Shown here piece after piece: positions 24,501 to 35,681 of a DNA stretch of 64,000 nucleotides. The notes under the pieces were generated by a model, which was not told the DNA's origin, did no database searches, and saw nothing but the letters and a program-made list of their open reading frames with translations. Location of the stretch: contig OZ020254.1 of NCBI GenBank assembly GCA_963971285.1, forward strand, positions 9,548,001 to 9,612,000, written 5' to 3'. This stretch comes from Astropecten irregularis (Eukaryota; Echinodermata; Asteroidea; Paxillosida; Astropectinidae). Each line of letters starts with the position of its first letter. Position 1 is the stretch's first letter. Made by a program: the position numbers and the translations under genes.

Positions 24501-27500
24501 TAAATTCTCCTCGTTGATTTAAGGAGAGCTATTTGCAGCTCTCCTCATTTTTATTAAAATAAAGGCCTGGTGCCTTATAAGTCTCCATTATTATTATTAT
24601 TTATTAATTGTCCAAGTTCAAAGAATTTGGTCAAAGGGATGTACTGTACATCATGTATACCATTAATGTTGTTTCACCCCCATAGTGTTCAGTGATATTA
24701 TTTCAACATTTCAGGTCATCCGTGACTTCGCTAGTTTGCCGACCAATTGATGTTTTTCCATAAGGGATGTCCATCCTCTTAGTGGAAGAATTTCACACAG
24801 TACAAGAAGGGCCGAATTTGATCTGTGCCTTTGTCTGAACCACTTGTTCCTCAGTGCCTGGTGCTCCTGAATGATTTTTTCGAAAGGTTACTGGGTTAAA
24901 ACCTCCCAAATTGACAAATCATTTTAATTTCAGAAGACAAAGAAAAGTCCTCTTCTTCAATGACAAATGTCTCGTCCTCTTCATACTGTGTCTTATTGTC
25001 AGAATTGTTTGTACATATTGTAGATTCACAGGTCCTGACGGTATCAGTGGCTTCGGGTTTGAACTGACATTTCGACTCAAGAGGGAGCCAACAGAGACAG
25101 CGCCTCCTACCTGGCCGGCCCAACTCATGCAAGGCCTCGCAAAATACGTCTTCCAATCAGGTAGGATAATACATGTACACTGTTTGATGGGAGTTCCTTT
25201 CCCAAAGGTTGAATCGGTGTTTGCAGTATTGGACTAGTTAAAGGTAGTATCATACTTTGGTAAGAAACCAAAATAGAAATGTTACTTACAGGTTATAAAG
25301 ATGGTGTTGGTAGAAATGTACCGTTAAAATTTGTCCGCCTAAAATGGTGTATTTCTCCTGAAATTTGTAAAACAACGAGCGAAAATCTTTTTGATTTTTT
25401 AAAAGATTTTTTTTTTTTAAGAAATACTGTGGCCGTTTTTCACTGTTCTTAAAAAGTGGGCACCGTATGGGACTGAAATGTTCACAGATGACTGTTACTG
25501 TATCTGTCTTGATATTTTTGCCCATGAATCTGTATTTCTTTGATAAGAACCAAAGTATGATACTACCTTTAATTCAACTACCGTTCTTGGCAGTTGTAGC
25601 TTGAAGAACTTAGAACACGAAGATTTAAAATCATTAAAGCTTCTCTTTCTTTCCCTTTCTTCCGCTTTCCCCTCACCCTAGACAACACCTTGTGTGCTGG
25701 AGACCATGTATCATGGCATAGTCCCCTGGACAACAGTGAATCCAGGGTCCAGCACATGCTGATGACAGAGGATGCCCAACTCCAGCCCATCTCCACACCC
25801 CTTGGCACAGTCAACTTTGTTCAGGTGAGTTCCCTCCCCCATCCCTCCTCCCCATTCCATTTGCTCAAGTCTTTGTTTCGTTTTAGAAGTAGTATATCAT
25901 TTTTATTCTCTTTCAAACTTTGTGGGTCATAGTTTCTGAAACACTCAAAGTCAGTTTTGAAACTGGAGTTGTTTGTGTGTATAGCGGACTAGCCCTAGTA
26001 TTAAAATCTGGCCATAAATTTTCCCAAATCTGGCCATAAATCTTCCCAAATCTGTCCAAATTCAACTCTCTGGTACCACTTTTGCACATTCTGTACCCCT
26101 AACCCCTTCACTCTTTTGGGGTAGGGTATATATTTTGTTGACACCAGCATTGTTCATGCAAACACTTTTTTGCTGTTCCCTTAATACTCTGATTGATCAA
26201 TGTTCGTTATATCAGCCGGCAGGAACGTACCTGTAGTAAAATAACATAAATTTTAGTATTACTATTACATATTGAGAATCGGGCAATCGGCAGAATGACA
26301 TTGCCCGCAAAATGTACACTCCCTTTTTAGTTTCCTAATGGCTGGGAACCTACCTGAATCGGACCAAGCACTGTGCAGCGCTCTTACAACACATTCTTTT
26401 GACGTACACCTTTTTAGGCCGCTCAGCAGCTGGGCTTTACAGCCCAGAATCTATCAAAAGCCCTGAACAGAGTATTTGGTATTAGACTGATTCTTTGAAG
26501 CTTTTGGGGGATGTAAAGACTTAATGTACTTGTCTCTTTTTGCAGGTTGTCGGCGTGTGCTCTGAAGAACTACAAGCAGCTCAGAGGTGGAATGGACCGT
26601 CCGTCTTGGAACTCTTGAAGACAACAGCAGTGTGAGTCCACTGACAAAATACAGTGTATCATTGTGTCCATCATAAATACAAGTGATGGACTGAGAACGA
26701 TAACAACTGTTACCTTTCCATGATAGACACATTGCAATATATTTCAATGCATCACTAGTAATGCTTGAATGTACAGACAATGTCAAAGTTCATATCGCAG
26801 GATTTGTAGTATCGTGATCACTGATGATGCAGTGAATCACGGCACCCCTGGTTTAAAAACAGTTGATGGTTGCCTCTTCCTTACAGTGCCGGAGGGGAAT
26901 GGCTTATCACCAACATGCGGAGGGGGGAGACCATCTTTGAGCTGAAGCCGCACCTCCAGGACGAGGTGGATCGAGGCATCGACATGGACGGCTCCAACCT
27001 GAGCGGCGTCAGCGCTCGCTGCTCCTGGCAGGAACCCGATGACATTGACCTGACCGGAGAAGACAAGCCGCTGTCCCAGAGAATCTCCCCACAACGTGAG
27101 TTTTGCTGACTTTCCGTTCGTCTTATGTGGGATTATACTGTAATAACCTGGGGGTAGATTTCACCAAACTCTTGGTAACTTACTATCAATCGTAGGACCT
27201 TTGATGCATTTCAATCCTAAGTAAGATAGACCCATACGATGGGTTATCCTTTGTAACTCGAGTTACGAACGATCGTAGGGCTTCGTGAAATCAACCCCTG
27301 ATCTTACTGAACATTTTGGCCAGGTACCTTCCTGTAATCCACTAAATTCCAACAATAGGATCCCATCCTTATCTAGAGTCAAAATGTGAAAGACATGCTG
27401 TCTAGATCATGTCAGGTGCACTACCTTCACACTGTAATTTGAGGATCAAACAGGGCATCCAAAATAGCAAAGAGGGTTGCCAGCAGAGCCTCCCGTTATC

Positions 27501-30500
27501 CCTTTTAGCTGAGAGCCTGAGACCTTGCCTGTGGTACTTGCTTTGGATGTGGGATGAGTTGGGTCTGTCATGCCTGACACATAAATATCTTTATTTTCTC
27601 AAGTCCTGCCAAATTGTGGAACACCGGAAAAGAACCTAAGTTTAGTTTTAAGAGGACTTGTCCTGATCTACGTGTATGTTGATTTTCAGTTTGCTGTATG
27701 TATCTATTGTATTCAGTTGTACTTTTGTGAAGATGTTAACAAAATTTGCATAACTCTCTGTACAATTTTACAGCTTAATTAAGTTAATTTGACACAGACG
27801 ATAACCGGTATACAGTGGAACGCCACTATAACCAACAGGCTGGGATGCACAGAAATTGTTCGTTATAGTGGTCGTTCGTTAGAGTGAATTATGTTCAGCA
27901 GGTCTTTTACATTGTACACTAAAATTGGGAGCCAAGGATGATGTTCGGTATAGCCAATTGATCTTTATAGCGGCATTCGTTAGAGCGGCGTTTCACTGTA
28001 TAACCTTACATATCTAAGGAATGTGACTAAAATAAGTTGAGACAACATCTCCTATCCTGTTTATTGATGCACAGAATCTGAACAGATCAAAGCAGCTCTT
28101 AAGATGGGACTGGCCAGTGAGCGACCTGCCCTTCCTCCCATCACCAACCCTCAGCCCACCAAGTCTGCAGCCGACCCGGGCTACCTGCCCTCGCAGCGCC
28201 AAGAGTCCCTGGACAGCGACAGTGACCCTCAGGGTAACCTGGTGGAGCTGGGCAACCCTCGACTCTTGGACAGGGTCCACATCAAGCTGAATCACGAAGC
28301 AGCGGCTCTGCTGCCTCTTTCCATGAAGTAAGTGCCTCAACTCCTCCCTTCTGCGTTTCCTTCTTGTGAAGTCTAGACAGTATTGGAGATTCTGATGTCC
28401 TGTTATTATTTACAGGGGAACAAAGAAAAATTGACTGGAGCGGGATTCGAACTGGCAACGTCCTTAATACCGTACAGGCGCTCTACCAACTGAGCCATGA
28501 GCACCTGTACGGTATTCAGGAGGTCGTCGGTTCCGAATCCCGCTCCAGTTAATTTTTCTTTGTTCACCTTTCAATGACTTTAAAATTCAGTCAGTTACCC
28601 TTGTGGTTATTTGATGATTATTTAAAGGAGCTTGTTCTTTCGCTTTGGTTTCTCTTTCAAGGGGCCGGTTAAAACATGGCCGTCACTTTACGTTCAAGAG
28701 TGTGGCCGGCGATTGTGCAATAACGTTGGTGTCCAATGGTGTGGAAGGGGCCTTTGTGGAGGAGTCTCATCCATATGCTGCAAGGGGACAGTGGTTGCAG
28801 GTGAGTTTAAAAGTCTCCAGATCCTTAATCCCAAGCTGATGAGTTTGTCGAGGAATCTGTCTCGACAAACGTTCTTTCAAACTTAAAGGTACTATCATCC
28901 TTTGGTAGCATAACGAAACAGAAATCCTCACAGATTTACCTATAACTTACAGGGTATAAAGATGGTGATGGTAGAAACATACTTGTAAAATTTTTCTGCC
29001 TGAAATGCTGTATTTATCCTGAAAAGAGTAACACCAGTGACCAAAATTATTTTTGATCTGTAAGAAATACTTTAGAAATACTGTGGCCGTTTTTCACAGT
29101 TTTCTCAAAAAGTGGGCTCCGTATGGGACTGCAATTTTCACAGATGACTGTTACTGTATCTTATCACATTCCTTCCTGTCCTTACAGGTTCTGCTGTCCA
29201 ATGACTTCATCAATGTAGTAGCAGGGGATCTTGACGAACTAGCATCATCAGTACAGGTAAGCACTCTCAGGGTACAGCACCTACATTCCACCTAAATTTG
29301 ATCAACAAGGCAGAATTTAAACGGACTGCCAACCAAGGGCCTTTTCAAAATGGAGGCTCAGGCTCGGGCTCCATTTCGTGAATCCATTCTGAAATAAAGG
29401 GTATCAAAATAGAGGCTTTTGGCTGCTGTTTGGAGGTAGGTTCTCTGGTTTGAACAAGAAAACAGAGGGTCAGCTTCAATGAAAAACCACAACCTATATT
29501 TTCAGCATGTAGATGACAGAGCTGGAGCCTGAGCCTGAGTCTGAGCCTGAGCCTCCGTTTCAAAAAGGCCCAAGTTGATTGGTCCAAAAGTGCTAGAGGA
29601 CAGAGCACGAGAGGCTAGGCATTGTTTCTCATGATTGAGTGTTTTTCAACGATGTTATGCCGTATCGGTGATGTGAAAATTCTCATGAATAATTCAATTG
29701 TAGATGCTTAGATGGTTTTTTTCCCAGCTAATCAGTGGAGGCCTAGACATGAGTTGGAACCTAGGCATGTCCATTCTAGCACCAGAGTTGCCAACATGTA
29801 CGTTTTAGGCGCAGCTAATACAAATTTGAGCCATGACTGTGGCACTATGCTGTAAAGAATTCATTTAGCCATGCTAAACAAGCTGCCTGTTTAACTCTAA
29901 TTGTTTACTTACAGTCTGTGAACTATGAATATGAAAATGATTAAAAAATAAATAAATATATAGAATGTGTAGACCGTCATTGTGATAAAAATTGACAAAA
30001 GTGACGAATGAGGCGCAACCTTCATGCGAGACTGTCTGCTGAAGCTAGCTAGCTCACACGTACTTATTTATGGTAAAAAATGGGCAACAAGATCTCGCTC
30101 ATTTTCCTCTATTTCATTATAATGGAGGAACATACTCTTGGAGATCAAGGTTGGGAACGAGATTGTTGCAATGGTGTGCCTACATTTCGTAACTGTGTTT
30201 GCATGCGCCATAATGTTTCAATAATTCTCGAAGTTCGAAGCTTTTTAAAGAGACAGCCGGAATAATGGAAAGTGATTGGAATTGTTAGCAGTAGTCTTTC
30301 TACATTGATGAATACAGAAATTGTAAGTTTTGTCAATACAAATAATTAATGTCTGAATACGAGCTTAATAGAGAGTGTATTGGTTTTAGGTAGGCTAGCG
30401 AGTCTGTGACTTCAACTGTGTGTCAAATGCTGCCATTTGTTGGATTTCAATGTTGGCAATAGTTAAAGGTAGTATCATACTTTGGTAAGAAACCAAACAG

Positions 30501-31027
30501 TGAAATGGTGTATTTATCCAGAAATTAGTAAAACAATGACCACAAATCTTTTTGATCTTTTAAAAGATCAAAAATAAAAGAGAAAAGACTTCAGAAATAC
30601 TGTGGCTGTTTTTCACAGTTTTCTCAAAAAGTGGGCACCGTATGGTACTAAATTTTTCATAGATGACTGTTACTGTATCTTCTTTGATATTTTTGCCCAT
30701 GAATCTGTATTTCATTGATAAAAACCAAAGTATGAAATTACCTTTAAGCACCATCTGCTTTATTGTGGTCACTTACATCATACAATTTTAACGGATTTCA
30801 GTCGATATTTCAGACTTGCTTCTCTAGATGATTGATGATCAAATCATCAGACCTAGAAAGCTTTTAGTTGATAATTTGTCAACTAGAAGTTGATAGGTTC
30901 CTTCAGAAATCCTTGTATTAACAAATGTTCAAATGAATGGGCTGCTTTTCCCATACAGATTGATCTGCCTAAGATCTACCAGTGGCCAGAAAGAGGACTT
31001 TACATATCCATCATGCCCAATGACTGA
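21539..31027 (+). CDS. SUFU: Suppressor of fused (SUFU), Hedgehog pathway repressor
   Basis: Binds and retains GLI/Ci transcription factors in cytoplasm and nucleus, repressing Hedgehog signalling. Ten coding exons: 21539-21675, 23467-23601, 25024-25160, 25682-25824, 26546-26631, 26887-27095, 28075-28327, 28662-28800, 29188-29256 and 30959-31027. They sum to 1377 bases, 458 residues (human is 484). Landmark family blocks are LYPDQLNPLQVTAVVKFW, LGGPDPLDYISMY, HWHYISFGLSDLYGD, GFGFELTFRLKRE, WPAQLMQGLAKYVFQS, DHVSWHSPLDNSESR and DGSNLSGVSARC. The C-terminal part has LKHGRHFTFKS and GVEGAFVEESHPYAA. The ATG at 21539 has a good AAAATGG context and starts at the expected distance from the first conserved block. 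The linker encoded by 28075-28327 is Pro/Ser-rich and the least conserved part. ATTAAA at 31179-31184 is a possible poly(A) signal. The introns are loaded with MITEs. Confidence 0.97.
21891..22557. mobile_element. Non-autonomous DNA transposon with TTA target duplication (Harbinger-like)
   Basis: 667 bp in SUFU intron 1. Inverted ends of at least 45 bp start GGGGCCACT and end AGTGGCCCC, with TTA on both sides (21888-21890 and 22558-22560). A 3-bp TWA duplication is typical of PIF/Harbinger; that class call is inference. The interior has overlapping 92-codon frames on both strands (22148-22451) without recognisable motifs. Confidence 0.75.
23010..23386. repeat. Foldback element with arms of about 150 bp
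   Basis: GTTTTCCAAAACCATACAAT at 23010 is mirrored by ATTGTACGGTTTTGGAAAAC ending at 23386. The arms also share GACAGTGGACGTC and GGGCACCCGACA-type blocks, leaving a central loop of about 75 bp. It is in SUFU intron 1, 80 bp before exon 2. Confidence 0.85.
23671..24012 (+). repeat. MITE family A, copy 7 (right end lost)
   Basis: TTAAAGGTAGTATCATACAT start, central TTTTAAAAGATCAAAAAT, then the GGGTACCGTATGGGACTGAA block. Decays at TTTGACAAAAACTAA without the final TIR. SUFU intron 2. Confidence 0.85.
24125..24574. repeat. 450-bp element with GGCRCC ends and internal AGGAGAG repeats
   Basis: Left end GGCGCCTCAGGCCTTGATTT mirrors right end AATAAAGGCCTGGTGCC. The interior has several imperfect direct and inverted copies of TTAAGGAGAGC / GCTCTCCTT. 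SUFU intron 2. Confidence 0.7.
25238..25572 (+). repeat. MITE family A, copy 8
   Basis: Well-preserved termini: TTAA then AGGTAGTATCATACTTTGG, and CCAAAGTATGATACTACCT then TTAA. This copy shows the TTAA target duplication most clearly. SUFU intron 3. Confidence 0.9.
27151..27298. repeat. 148-bp MITE, GGGGTNGATTTCAC ends
   Basis: GGGGTAGATTTCACCAA at the left is the inverse of CTTCGTGAAATCAACCCC at the right. Internal inverted GTAACT / AGTTAC blocks. It starts 55 bases after SUFU exon 6. A related single end occurs at about 5588. Confidence 0.7.
27813..27998. repeat. MITE family C (CAGTGG ends, TA target site), copy 1
   Basis: CAGTGGAACGCCACTATA left end and inverse right end, flanked by TA on both sides. 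This is typical of Tc1/mariner-pogo derived MITEs (inference). SUFU intron 6. Confidence 0.85.
28414..28625. repeat. Family D: palindromic tRNA-derived element, copy 1
   Basis: Arms AAAGAAAAATTGACTGGAGC (left) and its inverse (right) enclose tRNA-like sequence. On the minus strand, TGGCTCAGTTGGTAGAGC matches an A box and AGTTCGAATCCC a B box. The second arm repeats the tRNA 3' half inverted. A tail CAGTCAGTTACCCTTGTGG is shared with the copy at 55830-56027. SUFU intron 7, ending 37 bases before exon 8. Confidence 0.8.
28883..29161 (+). repeat. MITE family A, copy 9 (truncated right end)
   Basis: TTAAAGGTACTATCATCCTT start and the conserved GTATGGGACTG block. Homology stops at TACTGTATCTT, about 26 bases before SUFU exon 9. 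Confidence 0.85.
29337..29571. repeat. MITE family E with hexamer termini, copy 2
   Basis: Ends GGGCCTTTTCAAAATGGAGG and inverse. Inside them are arrays of GGCTCA/GGCTCG and GAGCCT units. The core (AACCACAACCTATATTTTCA) is shared with 10874-11133. SUFU intron 9. Confidence 0.85.
30463..30747 (+). repeat. MITE family A, internally deleted copy 10
   Basis: TTAA-flanked at both ends. Lacks about 85 bases after CTTTGGTAAGAAACCAAAC. SUFU intron 9. Confidence 0.88.
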
Positions 31028-32044
31028 GGAGGCCTGCCGTCACCATCCGCTGACCCACTGCCCTGTCCAAATGAATATTGCCTTATTTATATCAACTGCA
31101 CCGGATTGACCATGCTGCCTGTCCAAACTCCCTGATGTCCACTGGCTGACTGACCTACTGAGAAAAATAACCCTGCAAATTAAATCCCATTCTTTTTTTA
31201 ACATACAATTCAAAGCTGCAGGGTATAATTATTGTTTACTGTCATCTCAAAGTTTGCACGCCAACCTGTTTTAGTATCCGATCAAATTGTACAGAAAGAT
31301 TGTTTTTCATCGTAGATTTGATCAATATATTCCCAACTCATATTATCAGGGATATTTTTGTATTGACATGTATTTATATTTTTCATACGGCACCTAAAAA
31401 GGAGAAAAGGCAGATCGCCTGAAGGGGATAGTAAAAAAGTTGGAAAATCCTTGAAATGTTTCCGTCCGAGCAAGAACCAAATTTACGATGTTTTATGAAA
31501 ACGATATCGACCCACACGTGTTTCTGCTATTGTGTGTGGTGATAAATTATTCTGTATTTAAATTTGCATCATTTTATTGAAATATTGTCTGTGTAAAGAT
31601 TGTTTTATTTGTAGTTATTATGAATTATAGAATATGAATAACTGTACAGATTTAGCTTCAGCGATTGTTTTTATTTATTCTTTTTTTTTTTTCATCACGT
31701 GAATACCAGGAAATCAGCATTAATTATTTTACATATCTTAATTTGCAGACGAAGGTAAATAACTGTCTAATTAATTCACCTTTTGATTTTGATTTTGCAA
31801 GTACTTTTTGATAATTCTTAAGTATACAACATACATGTACGAACACTGTATAACATATGAACACTGTATAGACAAAAATACATGTACTGTGACTGCAATG
31901 TTTTAAACGCAACGGCTGATTGCATCAAAATTTGGTTTGTTGGCGAATTATGTGTTAGAAATTGAAATTGTGAAGTCGTTATTTCATTGATGACGTCATC
32001 ACTTGAATTTTTATGAATTTTTCAATCCTATTGCCACCCAAAAA

Positions 32045-32450
32045 CCCATTGACTTTGTACAGAGTTTTGTTTGTGGCAATAATGGCCATTTATATAACAT
32101 GCGATGCGATATCTGATTGACTCAAACTTGGTATGGCATTGAAAAAAATGCAATGATGTCATCATGACATCACCATATATCACGTGACTCGCGTTAAAGG
32201 GGCAAACTTCACACACTCCAATTATTGTTGTGAAGCAACCTTACATCTGATTGTGCTCAAACTTGGCTTGTATCAAAGTCGGGAAGTATTACATCAATAA
32301 ATTGCAATTACATCATCTTGATGTCATCATGATGTCACTTGACACTGAATTAAAGGGGCAAACACAATTTTGTAATTGCCCTTTATTCGATTGGGTTCAA
32401 ACAAGTTGTATACATCAAAAAAGCGGTCACTTTGTAAAACATGACCCAGT
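32045..32450 (+). repeat. Tandem array, unit about 165 bp, with GATGTCATCATGATGTCA dyads
   Basis: Two and a half diverged units, each with TCTGATTGxxCTCAAACTTGG, then a TCATCATGA dyad, then TTAAAGGGGCAAAC. TGACGTCATC also occurs at 31991. It looks related to the array at 58370-59345. Confidence 0.65.
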
Positions 32451-32709
32451 GTCTCAGTATGTGTTGTTAGGTTATGAAGTATTTTATATACCATTCAGAA
32501 AAGCCTTATGTTCTGTTTTCAACAGACGTTAATGTCAAGTTCTTCTCTTCCTATTGCAAGCAAAAGTTTTCATTATGAAAAACTTCTTCCTATTGTTCAG
32601 AACTTGTTATTTGTACATGTAATTTGCATAAAATCATGGGATAGGGTTGTATTTTCACAGGAGAATTTTCCGAGCTGAAGAAAATACAGGTATTTTTGAA
32701 TGGGTTCGT

Positions 32710-33077
32710 TTAAAGGTAGTATCATACTTTGGTAACATACCAAAACAGAAATGTTCACAGATTTACCTACAACTTACAGGGTATAAAGATGGTGATGGTA
32801 GAAACATACCTTTAAAATTGTTCTGCCTGAAATAGTGTATCTATCCAGAAAAGAGTAAAACAAGTGACCAAAATTATTTTTGATCTTTAAAAGATCAAAA
32901 ATAAAAGAGAAAAGACTTATTAAGAAATACTGTGGCAATTTTTCACTGTTTTCTAAAAAAGCGGGCACCGTATGGATCTGAAATTTTTACAGATGACTGT
33001 TACTGTATCCTCCTTGATTTTTTCGCCCATGAATCTGTATTTCTTTGACAATAACCAAAGTATGATATTACCTTTAA
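32710..33077 (+). repeat. MITE family A, copy 11 (full length)
   Basis: About 368 bp. TTAAAGGTAGTATCATACTT and AAGTATGATATTACCTTTAA termini, central GATCTTTAAAAGATC hairpin. Confidence 0.92.
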
Positions 33078-33495
33078 AGATATTACAATGTCACATTCAC
33101 TGTGTTCATTCTGAAGGTAGATAGACCAAAGATTTGCCTATTTTTGTTAATCATCACCTTGATACGTACTTGTATTTGGACATAGTAGATATATTTTGTT
33201 AATTTTGTTGGGAAAAAAGGGTTTCTGCTATTCAGTGGCATTTTCCTTAGTTTCTTTGTGCTGATTCTATAAAAAAAAATTCAGTCAAGTAAATCATCAT
33301 TTTACACACATCCTGAATGTAATAATCATCCCGCATAAGTTTGTTTGAATAAGTCAGATTATATTTTTATCTTTATTTCATGTTAACATGTACATGAGAA
33401 GTTTGATTTACATCGGAGAAATTGTCAAAATACCATAGAGCAAGAACGATCAATATTAGTATTAAGTATGTGTAATGGTTATTTTGTGCACGCAT

Positions 33496-33873
33496 TTAAA
33501 GGTACCATCATACTTTGGTAGCATACCAAAACAGAAATCTTCACATATTTAATTTTAACTTACAGGGCACATGACTAAAGATGGTGACGGTAGAAACATA
33601 CCATTGACAATTTTCTACCTGAAAAAGTGAAATGCTGTATTTATCTAGCAAAGAGAAAATCAAAGACCAAAAAACAGTTTTGATCTCAGGGAGATCAACA
33701 TTTCTGTGAAAAGATTTTAAAATACCATGAGCATTTTTCACTGTTTTCCCAAAAAGTGGGCACTGTATGGGACTGCAAATTTCACAGATGACTGTTACTG
33801 TATCTTGTCTTGATATTTTTGCCCATGAATCTGCATTTTGTTGGCAAAAACCAAATTATGATATTATCTTTAA
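33496..33873 (+). repeat. MITE family A, copy 12 (full length)
   Basis: TTAAAGGTACCATCATACTT left terminus and ATTATGATATTATCTTTAA right terminus. Central hairpin diverged (GATCTCAGGGAGATC). Confidence 0.88.
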
Positions 33874-34954
33874 ACTGTGTATGACCTAAGGTCAATCCTG
33901 TAGTCACCACTGGTATCCTGCTGTATTGATACACAGTTTGAGCAGAGTAGCTAGTTGGTAACCAGTGTGACCAGTGTAGTTCAGTTTTAGATGGTGGACT
34001 ACCCCTAGTGAAAGCACTGCCACAGTTTTGGTAAGTTAGTCAAACTTTACATTAATCTCACCCAGACTTGCTCCAGTTTTTCTGTACCTTCCTCTCTCAC
34101 AGAGTCAATATTTAAATCAAGACATACTTCTTGATTATTGGTAGACTTTATAATGATTTGGTGTGACAAACTCTCCCAAATGAAACAGTGACTTTTAAAA
34201 GTCTTCAAATAGTCACATTCAGAACCATGATACCTCATCCTCATTTTCTTATGTAATTACTAATTAGTAGTAAAAAAAAACCACCCAAACTTATTAAAAA
34301 AATGTATGGATCTTTGCAATGGTTAGAATTTTAACCCTAGATCATAGAGGCCTCAGATTGTGTTTGAATAGGGCTCCGGGCTCGTGACGTCACATTCAGA
34401 ATGTTCGGACAAACAAGTTGTATGTCATATACCCATCTTACATGTAAACGTTGTGCAATTTGTCCGAACATCCGGGTAACTATAGCTGTCGATATAAAGG
34501 AAGTATTCTATAGATAGCTAGAGCGTGGAGCCCCAAGTGCCCATCGAGCTGTTTCTATTTAACATAAAGATGCCTTTAAAAAATATATGCCTTTAATTTT
34601 TAAATGCCAACCATTTAAAAACAAAAATACAACTTGACGAATTTCAGCTTGCTTTTAAAGCATAGGTGCTATTTTTTTGTGTTTACTATAAAAAAAATCA
34701 CTGATGTTTGAGTTTTTTTATTTATATACACGTCAGATTCATGTATGTTAATGTGCACATGATCTATTTTATAAGAATGATGTACAAATGATGTTAAACG
34801 TTACAGTGTATAATTATCTGGTACGTAGATAAAATAAACCGTCCAAAGCATGCATTCTGTCCAGAAAAGACATTTTATGTACATGTACTCTCAGAATGTG
34901 TAACAAATAATACGGTTGCTAATATTCAGTTTTTGAACAAAGATGTTCTACAAG

Positions 34955-35342
34955 GATCCAGTAGGCCACGCCCACCATAGCAACGGCAAAGCAATAGCAC
35001 ACGTGCCACGTTGCACACCTCAACCACTGAAAGCACTCGTCTCTTTTTGAGTATGGTTTTGAAAAAGGCCAAACGTTTCCTTTTAATACAAAATTGTATC
35101 TTGCCAGGGCATTGAGAGTCAGAATTACATATAAACACCACTTGACCATGGTTAAGGATAAAACTCTGGTTTGTAAAAGAATCGCCTCGTACATACGAAA
35201 CAAAAGTCAACTTAACGAAAAGTGAAGAAGGATACAAAATAAAAAATGTTATGCCGGACAAAATGACGGTGATTTGTCGCAATTTGTCCTCGTAACGACC
35301 TTGTGATTGGCCAATTTGTCAAGAGGTGTGGCCTACTGGATC
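34955..35342. repeat. 388-bp element with GATCCAGTAGGCCAC ends
   Basis: GATCCAGTAGGCCACGCC at the left and GTGTGGCCTACTGGATC at the right are inverted copies. The 94- and 118-codon minus-strand frames inside have no family features and are probably chance. Confidence 0.75.
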
Positions 35343-35681
35343 AGTGTATTGGTAGAGTGAGAGTGTATTGTAAGAGTGAGTAGTACCAATGTGACATTCA
35401 ACCATAAATGTCTTATTCATTTTTTCCCAAAGGTAAAATGACTGTATTTATAATATGATAGTCTATCCAATATGTCCACTGCAATAACTGTGTTGGTCAT
35501 TTCGTTATATTTGGACATGATTTGTATGATGTGCGTGTTGCATCAGCAATTTTGTGCCCTTAAAACAAACAATGCTGACTTTTTTTTACGGTGTACAGAA
35601 TACAGCCTGATTTCACTTCACCTGACGTAAATTTGTGACACAACATGAACATGAACACCCCAGGCCCTACTTGTGAAACAT

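Larger units (their letters stand above)
31028..35681. other. Convergent intergenic region, SUFU to BOD1L1
   Basis: Both genes end here. It holds the SUFU 3' UTR, a degenerate tandem array with TCATCATGACATCA dyads (32045-32450), two full family A copies and a 388-bp inverted-repeat element (34955-35342). No gene is supported. Confidence 0.6.

Noticed and set aside
28436-28510. A true tRNA gene on the minus strand
   Set aside because: A and B boxes are present, but the acceptor stem does not close and the anticodon arm is not a 5-bp stem with 7-base loop. It belongs to a palindromic repeat.
34926-35282. 94- and 118-codon minus-strand frames
   Set aside because: They lie inside an inverted-repeat element, overlap each other and have no recognisable domain.
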